A stretch of DNA of 5,121 nucleotides from Bacillota bacterium (lineage in GTDB: Bacteria > Bacillota > Clostridia > Christensenellales > Aristaeellaceae), in contig JAEWTC010000030.1 of NCBI GenBank assembly GCA_023459675.1, positions 1 to 5,121 of the forward strand. Reading direction: 5' to 3'. Position 1 is the first letter of the stretch; each line of letters begins with the position of its first letter. Below the pieces are notes generated by a model. The model made no database searches. It was not told where the DNA came from and saw nothing but the letters and a program-made list of their open reading frames with translations. The position numbers and the translations under genes are program-made. Positions 1 through 5,108 of the stretch are shown here, one piece after another.

Positions 1-161
1 CTTCCCTGAAGCATTCCCTTGCCGCAGGAAAAGAAGATGTTCGTGTCGGTCCAGTCGTTGATCGGGTAAAGGGGAGAGGACTTGGAGCAGATCAGCAAAC
101 AGACGGCCGCAACAAAGAAACCGTAGACAAGAAAGAGCAGATCCCGCTTTCGGCTGTTCAT
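1..161 (-). CDS. N-terminal fragment of a GT-C type membrane glycosyltransferase (runs off the window)
   Basis: An open frame on the minus strand starts with ATG at 161-159 and continues through base 1, giving 53 codons with no stop. A strong ribosome binding site (AGGAGG, complement of 168-173) lies 6 nt before the ATG and fixes the start. The visible protein begins MNSRKRDLLFLVYGFF, a basic N-terminus followed by one hydrophobic segment (about residues 8-25). It then continues SSPLYPINDWTDTNIFF and GKGMLQG. A short helix followed by an N-D-W-x-D loop and a GKG-x-x-x-G turn is, from memory, typical of the N-termini of Firmicute family 39-like glycosyltransferases, where an acidic residue in the first extracytoplasmic loop is catalytic. 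It lies 82 nt downstream of the 541-residue gene on the same strand, so co-transcription is likely. The membrane-protein call is secure; the enzymatic family is an inference from a short fragment. Confidence 0.7.
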   Translation of the reverse strand, partial: MNSRKRDLLFLVYGFFVAAVCLLICSKSSPLYPINDWTDTNIFFSCGKGMLQG

Positions 162-204
162 CGTGCGCCTCCTTTCCAGGCTGATCCAGTAGGACCGGGA
201 GAAT

Positions 205-234
205 GAACGGAGGGCGTTTCCGCTGCGTCCGTTC
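205..234 (-). other. Weak hairpin in the gap between the two minus-strand genes
   Basis: GAACGGA (205-211) and TCCGTTC (228-234) are perfect inverted repeats of 7 bp with a 16-nt loop. A competing pairing of GGGCG (212-216) with CGCCC (235-239) is also possible. There is no T-run on the minus strand after it, so it is not a convincing terminator. It could be a processing or read-through-reducing stem between two co-transcribed genes, or chance in GC-rich DNA. Confidence 0.2.
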
Positions 235-243
235 CGCCCACGG

Positions 244-1869
244 TCAGGGATTCCGATAAATTTCGCAAATCGGCCATCCGTATCCTTCGGCGCTTACGTA
301 TAGGCTTCGCCCCGCCGGGCTCCAATGGCTGAAGTGCCTGTACATGGGGTTGGACAGCACATACCCGGCGTTAGCGCTGCCCTGCGCCAGCACCCCGACG
401 CGCGTTTGCTCATCCGGCGCAAGCAGCGCGAAAGCGGCTTCCAGCCCGTATTGCGACCAATAATCCGCGCCCGTAACGGTAAATTCCCCGTCCGTAACGC
501 GCAGGAGGTTGCGCAAGGCAGGCAGCACCGAAACGTTCCAGTAATCCAGCTCCATATACTGCGGCACGTCGCGCCCCGCCAGCAAAGCGTTGTAGTAGGT
601 ATACTGCATAGGGTGATTGAGCGCCATGAAAACCCCGGTCGCGGTCATCACAATGGCGAGAGCCGCGGCGGCGATCCGGCGGAAAACGGGTTTGCAGCGC
701 CCGCGCAGAAAATCCGCGCCGCGTTTCAGCCCATACGCGGCAAGGCATAGCAGCGGCGCGCCCAGGAAATAGTAATGCCGCCAGCCGTTGTACAGCGTTG
801 GTCTTCCGATTACCACAAACAGCAGCGGCACGGCCCACGCTGCCGTGCATACAGTCAGCATCCATGCCGTTGTCTTGGGCAGCGGTTGTTTCCGCACGCG
901 CAGCAGATCCCGCAGGGCAAACACCTGCCCGGCTCCCATCAGCAGGAGCAGCCAAAGCGGCGTGGTGACGGCGATCATATACGGCAGATAATCCCTTGGC
1001 AGCCGGGTTTGCGCCAGGTGATAAACCGTGCCGCGGAAGAGCACATAATGGTCCCACCGGCTGAAACCGACCGCGTTTTTCAGCGAGTACGTAAGAAACC
1101 CAAGCGGATCGTTCCATGCGGCGGGCGTAAGCGCAAGCCACAGCGCGAGGAACCCCGGAACTGCGATCAGCGCAGCGGCCCACCGGCCTTGAGCGAACCC
1201 CCGTTTCCTGAGCATCGGCACGAACACAGCCAACGCGCACAGCCCGTACAGGAACAGCCCGATGATTTTCGTGTTGGCGGCCATGGCGCCCACCGCGGCA
1301 AACGGCAGCGCGCGCAGGGCTGTGGGCCTGTCCACCAGTTTCATGGTGCAATAGAGGAGCAGCAAAACCAGGGATACTAGGATCATATCCTTGTTGTTGT
1401 AATGCCCCTGCGCAAAAAAGCGCGGCGTGAGCACCAAAAACAGCGCCGCCGCGCAGCTGCCCGCCGTGGAAAGGCCAAACCCGCGCGCGATGCCAAAAAG
1501 CGCCGCCGCGCCCAGTACAAACCACAGCCACGTATACATATGCCATAGGGTCATGCGCTGCAGCGGCGCGACCGCCGGATTGGAAACGAGAGGGAACAGC
1601 GGGTAGTATGCGCAGATGCCGTGATCCTTTTCGATGCTGTTCTCAATCAGCCCTCCGGCGGGAACGTCTATGGACGAAACCATGGCAAGGCGCTCGTCGC
1701 TGCCAAAGAGCTCCGCGAACTGGTTATAGTTCAAACGCAGGATATCCTGCTCCCACGGCTCGTCCCACGGCTGCCCGTAATCCGCGGCGGTGCACAGCCC
1801 CAGCGCCAGGAGCGCAAGAAAGAACAGAACGGTCAGAACGGTTTTCACGCCGGGTCTGCGGAGATTCAT
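244..1869 (-). CDS. Polytopic membrane glycosyltransferase, GT-C fold, family 39 (PMT/ArnT)-like
   Basis: A complete 541-residue membrane protein reading leftward from ATG at 1869-1867 to TGA at 246-244. Hydrophobic segments appear near residues 8-28, 112-130, 134-150, 162-178, 186-220, 229-249, 295-317, 335-355, 362-382 and 398-416, followed by a soluble C-terminal part (about 420-541). After the first helix comes WDEPWE (Asp36-Glu37), placed like the acidic catalytic motif in the first extracytoplasmic loop of GT-C enzymes. RFFAQGHYNNKD (150-161), YNGWRHYYF (360-368) and LDYWNVS (441-447) match patterns I associate with family 39-like proteins. Such enzymes transfer a sugar from a polyprenyl-phosphate carrier on the outer face of the membrane; the acceptor here is unknown. 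The ribosome binding site is weak (GGGG, complement of 1877-1880, 7 nt before the ATG), but the start places a basic N-terminus directly before helix one. It is divergent from the amt region and followed after 82 nt by a second similar gene, so the pair probably belongs to a surface-glycan locus. Confidence 0.8.
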   Translation of the reverse strand: MNLRRPGVKTVLTVLFFLALLALGLCTAADYGQPWDEPWEQDILRLNYNQFAELFGSDERLAMVSSIDVPAGGLIENSIEKDHGICAYYPLFPLVSNPAVAPLQRMTLWHMYTWLWFVLGAAALFGIARGFGLSTAGSCAAALFLVLTPRFFAQGHYNNKDMILVSLVLLLLYCTMKLVDRPTALRALPFAAVGAMAANTKIIGLFLYGLCALAVFVPMLRKRGFAQGRWAAALIAVPGFLALWLALTPAAWNDPLGFLTYSLKNAVGFSRWDHYVLFRGTVYHLAQTRLPRDYLPYMIAVTTPLWLLLLMGAGQVFALRDLLRVRKQPLPKTTAWMLTVCTAAWAVPLLFVVIGRPTLYNGWRHYYFLGAPLLCLAAYGLKRGADFLRGRCKPVFRRIAAAALAIVMTATGVFMALNHPMQYTYYNALLAGRDVPQYMELDYWNVSVLPALRNLLRVTDGEFTVTGADYWSQYGLEAAFALLAPDEQTRVGVLAQGSANAGYVLSNPMYRHFSHWSPAGRSLYVSAEGYGWPICEIYRNP

Positions 1870-1892
1870 TCCATCGCCCCGTTTCCATCAAT

Positions 1893-1907
1893 CTACGCAT
1901 AGCGTAG
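1893..1907. promoter_or_regulatory. 15-bp perfect palindrome upstream of the glycosyltransferase gene (possible operator)
   Basis: CTACGC-ATA-GCGTAG is a perfect inverted repeat with 6-bp arms and a 3-bp centre, 24 bp before the start codon of the minus-strand glycosyltransferase. Size and position fit a dimeric repressor site. On the minus strand a poor -35/-10 pair (TTGTCC, 17 bp, TACGCT) would overlap it, which fits an operator overlapping its promoter but is weak evidence. I recognise no known regulator consensus in it. Confidence 0.25.
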
Positions 1908-2050
1908 CATACTTGCGCCCTGCGGACAAGCATGGAGTTTTTCTGCTTCGCCTTCTTCGTTCGCACTTGGTGGCAGCGGCCTTTTCCTTATATTTCGTAC
2001 CGCTTGATACGCCCCGCATCGGGCGAAACGGCCCTGCCTTTTCGTGCACA

Positions 2051-2099
2051 AAGAAATTTTCAAATCCTATTGACGGCGCGAGCCGTTCAGGCGTATGAT
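2051..2099 (+). promoter_or_regulatory. Near-consensus sigma-A promoter with UP-like element
   Basis: The -35 box TTGACG (2070-2075, 5 of 6 consensus) and the -10 box TATGAT (2094-2099, 5 of 6) are separated by 18 bp. Immediately upstream the DNA becomes A/T-rich (AAAGAAATTTTCAAAT, 2051-2066) in an otherwise GC-rich region, resembling an UP element that contacts the RNA polymerase alpha subunit. The predicted transcription start is about 2104-2108. This is the best promoter in the window and should be strong. It fires into the leader/small RNA and, if the terminator is read through, into the 94-residue gene and amt. Confidence 0.75.
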
Positions 2100-2105
2100 A
2101 AGCGC

Positions 2106-2219
2106 GTTCGGATGCTGGCGTATGGGTTGGTACCGTACATCGATCACATGGACGCGCGCCGGATCAAGCGGCATAACGTTGTATGGCAGAGAGGCCTAAA
2201 TAGTAGGCTTCTCTTTTTT
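2106..2219 (+). ncRNA. Putative structured leader RNA or small RNA of about 114 nt
   Basis: The segment is bounded by a strong promoter and a strong intrinsic terminator with no convincing gene between. Hand folding finds several helices. GCGCGTTC (2102-2109) pairs with GGACGCGC (2150-2157) with one G-U; its first bases may precede the true start site. GATG (2111-2114) pairs with CATC (2138-2141), and TATGG (2121-2125) with CCGTA (2133-2137) with one G-U. GCCG and CGGC close a 7-nt loop around 2159-2173, and CATA/TATG close a 6-nt loop at 2172-2185. The terminator hairpin follows. I do not recognise it as SRP RNA, 6S RNA, the glutamine riboswitch or an ANTAR two-hairpin target. It is either a stand-alone small RNA or a transcription-attenuating leader for the nitrogen operon; its position 45 nt before the next gene favours the latter. 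The exact 5' end is an inference. Confidence 0.5.
2188..2219 (+). terminator. Intrinsic terminator / attenuator ahead of the 94-residue gene
   Basis: AGAGAGGCCTA (2188-2198) pairs with TAGGCTTCTCT (2204-2214) over 11 bp with a single G-U, leaving a 5-nt loop (AATAG), followed directly by six T residues (2214-2219). This is a classical Rho-independent terminator. It lies between the strong promoter and the next start codon at 2265, so it ends the short RNA and may act as an attenuator for the downstream genes. I found no obvious perfect anti-terminator sequence upstream. Confidence 0.85.
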
Positions 2220-2264
2220 ATATAGTCAAAATGGTTCCGATCGACTGGGCAAGGATGTGAGGGC

Positions 2265-2549
2265 GTGAAATCACAAATGGTTGCACAGGTGGACAAAAGC
2301 AAGGTGGCCGCGGTCTGGCTCCTCTTCGTCACGGCAGGGCTGATAACGCTGTCCGGCGTCGTGTTCGCCCTGTATAGCGCGGCAAACAACGTTTCGTTTG
2401 CGGTCATGCAGGCCGATATCCCGGGAACGCTGTTCGGCGCGGTCATCGCATTTCTCGGCGTGCGTTACATTCTGTCGGTAAGAAGATTACGGTTGAAACT
2501 CTACGCATCCCACGCGCAGTTCTCCTGGCGTAATTTCAAGGCGCATTAA
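2265..2549 (+). CDS. Small two-helix membrane protein of unknown function, upstream of amt
   Basis: A 94-residue reading frame from GTG (2265) to TAA (2547-2549). I chose the GTG because AAGGA (2251-2255) sits 9 nt before it. An in-frame ATG at 2277 has no well-spaced Shine-Dalgarno and would give 90 residues. The protein has two hydrophobic segments, about residues 14-37 (VAAVWLLFVTAGLITLSG and on) and about 51-72 (DIPGTLFGAVIAFLGVRYIL). A strongly basic stretch follows (SVRRLRLKLY, 71-80), then a short tail ending WRNFKAH. By the positive-inside rule both ends would face the cytoplasm, joined by a short outer loop containing AANNVSF. I do not recognise the family. It lies in the same direction as amt with a 63-nt gap and shares its upstream promoter, so it may be co-expressed with, or modulate, the transporter; that is inference from position. 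It could also be a general small membrane protein. Confidence 0.7.
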   Translation: MKSQMVAQVDKSKVAAVWLLFVTAGLITLSGVVFALYSAANNVSFAVMQADIPGTLFGAVIAFLGVRYILSVRRLRLKLYASHAQFSWRNFKAH

Positions 2550-2562
2550 CCGCGGTCGGGTA

Positions 2563-2581
2563 AAAATTCCTATGGAATTTT
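2563..2581. promoter_or_regulatory. A/T-rich 19-bp palindrome before amt (possible operator)
   Basis: AAAATTCC-TAT-GGAATTTT is a perfect inverted repeat with 8-bp arms and a 3-bp centre, located in the only A/T-rich patch between the 94-residue gene and amt, and just upstream of a possible -10 box. It could bind a dimeric regulator. As RNA it would also form a weak hairpin followed by T-rich sequence, so a poor terminator for the upstream gene is an alternative. It does not match the GlnR/TnrA box (TGTNA-N7-TNACA) or a clear CodY box. Confidence 0.4.
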
Positions 2582-2582
2582 A

Positions 2583-2588
2583 TATTAT
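2583..2588 (+). promoter_or_regulatory. Possible -10 box of an amt-proximal promoter
   Basis: TATTAT matches the -10 consensus at 5 of 6 positions and would start transcription near 2594, about 19 nt before the amt start codon. At 16-18 bp upstream there is no recognisable -35 hexamer. If it is real it probably needs an activator, possibly through the adjacent palindrome. It would allow amt to be expressed separately from the 94-residue gene. Confidence 0.3.
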
Positions 2589-2612
2589 GAATAGTATCGT
2601 AGAGGTGTGAAC

Positions 2613-4622
2613 ATGAAGGCATTCAGAAAAGGTGCTCTGCTGCTGGTTCTGACGATGTCCGTTCTCCTGCTCAGCTGCGTAACCGCATTCGCGGACGGGG
2701 GCGATCCCACCGGCGCGTCCTACGTGGCGACCACCGGAGCCGAAACCCTTGATTCCGTTGCGACGGTCGCCAACAAGGCGATGTATGGCGCGAACTTCAC
2801 CTGGGTGATGATTTGCGCGTTCCTAGTCTTCTTCTTCCAGTGCGGCTTCGCCATGGTGGAAACCGGCTTCTGCCGCGGCAAGAACGCCGCCCACACGATC
2901 GCCATGAACTTCATGGTGTTTCTGGTCGGCGCGGTCGGCTACTTCATTGCGGGCTTCGCCATCCAGATGGGCGGTTCCGGCGGCGCCGCCGGTCTTGGCA
3001 CCGGCGGCGGCGTGCTCAACGGGTTGGTGTCCATTCCGGGCCTGGGCGGCATTATGGGCACCAAAGGGTTTATGCTCAGCGGAACATATGACGCGGGCGT
3101 GTACGCGTTGTTCTTCTTCCAGATGGTGTTCATGGACACGACCGTGACCATCCCCACCGGCGCGATGGCCGAGCGCGTGAAGTATTCCGCGGTCGTGATC
3201 GCTTCGTTCTTCATCTCCATCGTGCTCTATCCGTTCTTCGCTAACTGGGTCTGGGGCGGCGGCTGGCTTGCCACCCTGGGCGCGAAGTTTGGCATCGGGC
3301 ACGGCGTTGTGGACTTCGCGGGTTCCGCGGTCGTCCACTCCATGGGCGGCATGCTGGCGCTGGCCGGCGCGATCGTGATCGGCCCCCGTATCGGAAAATT
3401 CAAGAAGGACGGCACGGCGCGTGCGTTCCCCGGCCACAATATTCCCATGGCCGTCATCGGCACCATCATCCTGTTCTTCTGCTGGTTTGCGTTTAACGCG
3501 GGCTCCACGCTGAGCGCTAATGATTTCCGCCTTGCGGTCGTCGCGACCAATACCATGATTGCGGGCGCAATCGGCGGCCTTGTGGCCATGTTCTACATGT
3601 GGGCGAAATTCGGCAAGCCCGATCCGTCCATGACGGCCAACGGCACCCTCGCGGGCCTGGTGGCCATCACCGCGCCCTGCGCGTTCGTCAACGGCATTTC
3701 CGCGTTCATCATCGGCCTGATCGCCGGCCTTCTGGTCTGCGTAGCCGTTCCATTCTTTGAAAACAAGCTGAAGCTGGACGACCCGGTCGGCGCCATCTCC
3801 GTGCACGGCGTCAACGGCTTCTGGGGCGTTCTCGCGGTGGGCCTCTTCGCGGACGGCACCTACGGCGACGGCCTCAACGGCGTTGCGGGCAACGTAACCG
3901 GCCTGTTCTACGGCGACGCCTCCCAGCTTCTGGCCCAGGTGATCTGCATCGGCGTTCTTCTGGTGTGGGGCTTTGGCTTATCCTACGTTTTCTATAAGGT
4001 GCTGGACAAGGTGTGGGGCGTGCGTATCGCGCCGGAGGTTGAGCTCGAAGGCCTGGATATTCCCGAAATGGGCGTTCTGGCCTATCCCGACGAGCAGCTG
4101 GTCCGCTCCGAGCTGGATTACGACTCGGAGGACAACGCTCCCATCAAGCAGCTGGAGCGCTTCGGCAAGGGCGCAATCCTCTCCAAGAAGTTCGCGCCGC
4201 CCGCCGCCGCCCCCGCCGCTTCCACGGTGGACGTCGTGTACAAGCCTGCGCGCGCTGACGGGCATCCCAAGTTCACCAAGGTGGAAATCATCACCCGGCA
4301 GAGCAAGTTCGAGCCCCTAAAGGTTGCCATGAACGCGATCGGCATCACCGGCATGACGGTTACGCAGGTGCTGGGCTACGGCATTCAAAAGGGCAAAACC
4401 GAGTTCTATCGCGGCGTGGAAACCGAAACCAACCTCCTGCCCAAGGTACAGGTGGAGATCGTGGTCAGCAAGGTTCCCGTGCGCACGGTGGTGGAAACCG
4501 CCAAGAAGGTGCTCTATACCGGCAACATCGGCGACGGCAAGATCTTTGTGTACGATGTGGAGAACGTCATCAAAGTCCGCACCGGCGAAGAAGGCTACGA
4601 CGCACTGCAGGACGTGGAGTAA
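2613..4622 (+). CDS. amt: Ammonium transporter (Amt) with C-terminal fused PII (GlnB/GlnK-like) regulatory domain
   Basis: A 669-residue protein. I prefer ATG at 2613 because GAGG (2602-2605) lies 7 nt upstream; a GTG at 2607 overlaps that site. Residues 1-27 are a signal peptide (basic start, LLLVLTMSVLLLS core, AFA-D cleavage). The Amt channel spans about 45-465: Phe173 and Phe294 (Phe gate), Trp214 and Ser298 (outer ammonium site), Asp234 in DFAGS, and the pore twin histidines His242 (AVVHSMGG) and His398 (VHGVNG). GAMAER (183-188) is typical. The Amt tail (GLDIPEMGVLAYP) leads through an acidic and Ala/Pro-rich linker (about 475-550) to a full PII domain (about 553-657): GITGMTVTQV, T-loop QKGKTEFYRGVET (592-604), B-loop TGNIGDGKIF (636-645), C-loop RTGEE. 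Arg600 corresponds to the arginine of GlnK that plugs AmtB; Thr604 replaces the uridylylated Tyr51. It should import ammonium as a trimer and be gated in cis by ATP/ADP and 2-oxoglutarate. Typical Amt proteins are near 400-450 residues, so the extra length is the PII module. Confidence 0.96.
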   Translation: MKAFRKGALLLVLTMSVLLLSCVTAFADGGDPTGASYVATTGAETLDSVATVANKAMYGANFTWVMICAFLVFFFQCGFAMVETGFCRGKNAAHTIAMNFMVFLVGAVGYFIAGFAIQMGGSGGAAGLGTGGGVLNGLVSIPGLGGIMGTKGFMLSGTYDAGVYALFFFQMVFMDTTVTIPTGAMAERVKYSAVVIASFFISIVLYPFFANWVWGGGWLATLGAKFGIGHGVVDFAGSAVVHSMGGMLALAGAIVIGPRIGKFKKDGTARAFPGHNIPMAVIGTIILFFCWFAFNAGSTLSANDFRLAVVATNTMIAGAIGGLVAMFYMWAKFGKPDPSMTANGTLAGLVAITAPCAFVNGISAFIIGLIAGLLVCVAVPFFENKLKLDDPVGAISVHGVNGFWGVLAVGLFADGTYGDGLNGVAGNVTGLFYGDASQLLAQVICIGVLLVWGFGLSYVFYKVLDKVWGVRIAPEVELEGLDIPEMGVLAYPDEQLVRSELDYDSEDNAPIKQLERFGKGAILSKKFAPPAAAPAASTVDVVYKPARADGHPKFTKVEIITRQSKFEPLKVAMNAIGITGMTVTQVLGYGIQKGKTEFYRGVETETNLLPKVQVEIVVSKVPVRTVVETAKKVLYTGNIGDGKIFVYDVENVIKVRTGEEGYDALQDVE

Positions 4623-4651
4623 TACAATCGGTTACCTTGGCATTGTAATAG

Positions 4652-4679
4652 GAGAGCCCCGAACGTGTTCGGGGCTCTC
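4652..4679. terminator. GC-rich hairpin after amt (likely transcription terminator, no T-run)
   Basis: Starting 30 nt after the amt stop codon, a perfect 12-bp stem (4652-4663 with 4668-4679, core GAGCCCCGAA / TTCGGGGCTC) closes a 4-nt loop, CGTG. It is very stable and well placed to end the amt transcript, but it is followed by AGCCTG rather than a T-run on the plus strand. It may act as a stable mRNA 3' end or an inefficient terminator. A near copy with a short T-run is found at 4839-4866. Confidence 0.6.
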
Positions 4680-4681
4680 AG

Positions 4682-4801
4682 CCTGTTGAAAAGGCCGCAT
4701 CTGCGTTGTCAGCTACGGGATGGCAAGGGATATCGCTTACAAATGAGTAAGCTCAGCCCCTTACCACCCTTGCTTTCAGCATTTGCGGCTTTTTGAACAG
4801 G
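4682..4801. repeat. 120-bp imperfect palindrome, MITE-like or structured intergenic repeat
   Basis: The ends are 18-bp inverted repeats, 4682-4699 (CCTGTTGAAAAGGCCGCA) with 4784-4801 (TGCGGCTTTTTGAACAGG), with one mismatch and one G-U equivalent. Inside, TGC (4702-4704) pairs with GCA (4779-4781) and GCAAGGG (4723-4729) with CCCTTGC (4767-4773). GCTTAC (4735-4740) and GTAAGC (4747-4752) close a 6-nt loop. The whole unit folds into one long interrupted hairpin. It has no plausible coding frame and sits between two copies of the same terminator-like hairpin. Size and terminal inverted repeats fit a miniature inverted-repeat element. I see no clear target-site duplication (CAG on the left, TAA on the right), and other genomic copies cannot be seen from here. 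Confidence 0.6.
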
Positions 4802-4838
4802 TAATCATCCCGCCTCCAAATGGGTTTGTCGGCAGTCT

Positions 4839-4867
4839 AGGAGCCCCGAACGTGTTCGGGGCTCTTT
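4839..4867 (+). terminator. Second, near-identical copy of the post-amt hairpin, with short T-run
   Basis: GAGCCCCGAA (4841-4850) and TTCGGGGCTC (4855-4864) form a perfect 10-bp stem with loop CGTG, extendable by a G-U and an A-T pair. It is followed by TTT (4865-4867) then CC. A 25-nt stretch (4841-4865) is identical to 4654-4678, and both copies are preceded by TAGGAG apart from a 2-nt difference. It may be the functional terminator for read-through from amt, or one end of a duplication that brackets the 120-bp palindrome. Confidence 0.5.
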
Positions 4868-4983
4868 CCGTGTCCGGCGCGCCGCTTCGGGTGGCGCCCG
4901 ATACCATCGCGCGGCCGTGCAAGCTTGCGGCGCACATGGGGGATGAGGGTCCGCGGATCGCGCCCATCGCCGTTGCATAGGAA
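4868..4983. other. GC-rich intergenic stretch with no supported gene
   Basis: I see no gene here on either strand. Open frames exist but lack ribosome binding sites and run through the hairpin repeats. A perfect 10-bp palindrome, GCAAGCTTGC (4919-4928), and the 8-bp GGCGCGCC (4876-4883) are present; both are short enough to be chance in GC-rich DNA. Confidence 0.4.
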
Positions 4984-4996
4984 GGGGAGAGCATAA

Positions 4997-5068
4997 ATGC
5001 AAAAACTTCGCCCCGTCTTGTTCTTTCTTCTGTTTTCTCATAGGCGTTTGCGCGATCATCTGCTATAA
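4997..5068 (+). other. Short 23-codon reading frame with a good ribosome binding site; possible frameshifted gene start
   Basis: ATG at 4997 is preceded by GGGGAG (4984-4989) at 7 nt, and the frame ends with TAA at 5066-5068. The peptide starts MQKLRPVLFFLLFS and turns basic (HRRLRDHLL). If one T of the TTTT run at 5033-5036 were absent, the frame would continue into LIGVCAIICYNVGYAA and then RMRRRNHS, joining the frame of the last ATG of the window (5109). That would give a basic N-terminus, one long transmembrane helix and a basic cytoplasmic anchor. It is therefore either a short peptide or leader, a broken gene, or a coincidence upstream of the gene starting at 5109. Evidence is limited to the ribosome binding site and hydrophobicity. 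Confidence 0.25.
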
Positions 5069-5069
5069 T
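5061..5069 (+). promoter_or_regulatory. Extended -10 promoter for the gene at the right edge
   Basis: TGC-TATAAT is a perfect -10 hexamer (5064-5069) with the extended TGn motif. The -35 region at 17 bp (TAGGCG, 5041-5046) is poor, as is usual for extended -10 promoters. Transcription would begin near 5075-5077, about 33 nt before the ATG at 5109. Confidence 0.55.
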
Positions 5070-5108
5070 GTGGGTTATGCTGCAAGGATGCGAAGGAGGA
5101 ACCATTCG

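Noticed and set aside
410..1546. Second minus-strand open frame (378 residues) inside the glycosyltransferase gene
   Set aside because: Different frame of the same strand with Arg/Ala/Cys-rich shadow composition and no membrane pattern. The 541-residue frame has clear family motifs and helices.
2100..2219. Known nitrogen-related RNAs: ANTAR two-hairpin target or glutamine riboswitch
   Set aside because: No pair of hexaloops with A at position 1 and G at position 4 could be found, and the conserved core of the glutamine riboswitch is absent by eye.
2112..2225. ATG-initiated frame of 38 codons inside the leader RNA as a leader peptide
   Set aside because: No ribosome binding site, and the frame runs through the terminator stem and its T-run; coding is not supported.
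2607..2612. GTG at 2607 as the amt start
   Set aside because: It adds only two residues and overlaps the Shine-Dalgarno region; ATG at 2613 has GAGG at a proper 7-nt spacing.
2550..2612. GlnR/TnrA operator before amt
   Set aside because: No TGTNA-N7-TNACA match is present; the palindrome there has a different sequence.
2823..3806. Long minus-strand open frame (327 residues) opposite amt
   Set aside because: It is a shadow of the GC-rich amt codons: His/Arg/Asp/Gly-rich composition, no ribosome binding site, no recognisable domain, and fully overlapped by a certain gene.
4623..4647. Inverted repeat TACAAT...ATTGTA directly after the amt stop
   Set aside because: Only 6-bp A/T-rich arms with a 13-nt spacer; it could be chance and has no clear role next to the much stronger hairpin.
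4919..4928. 10-bp palindrome GCAAGCTTGC
   Set aside because: Short, isolated and not placed relative to a promoter; compatible with chance.
4783..4980. Open frames on both strands between the second hairpin and 5105
   Set aside because: They run through the palindrome end and the hairpin, lack ribosome binding sites and have no recognisable protein features.
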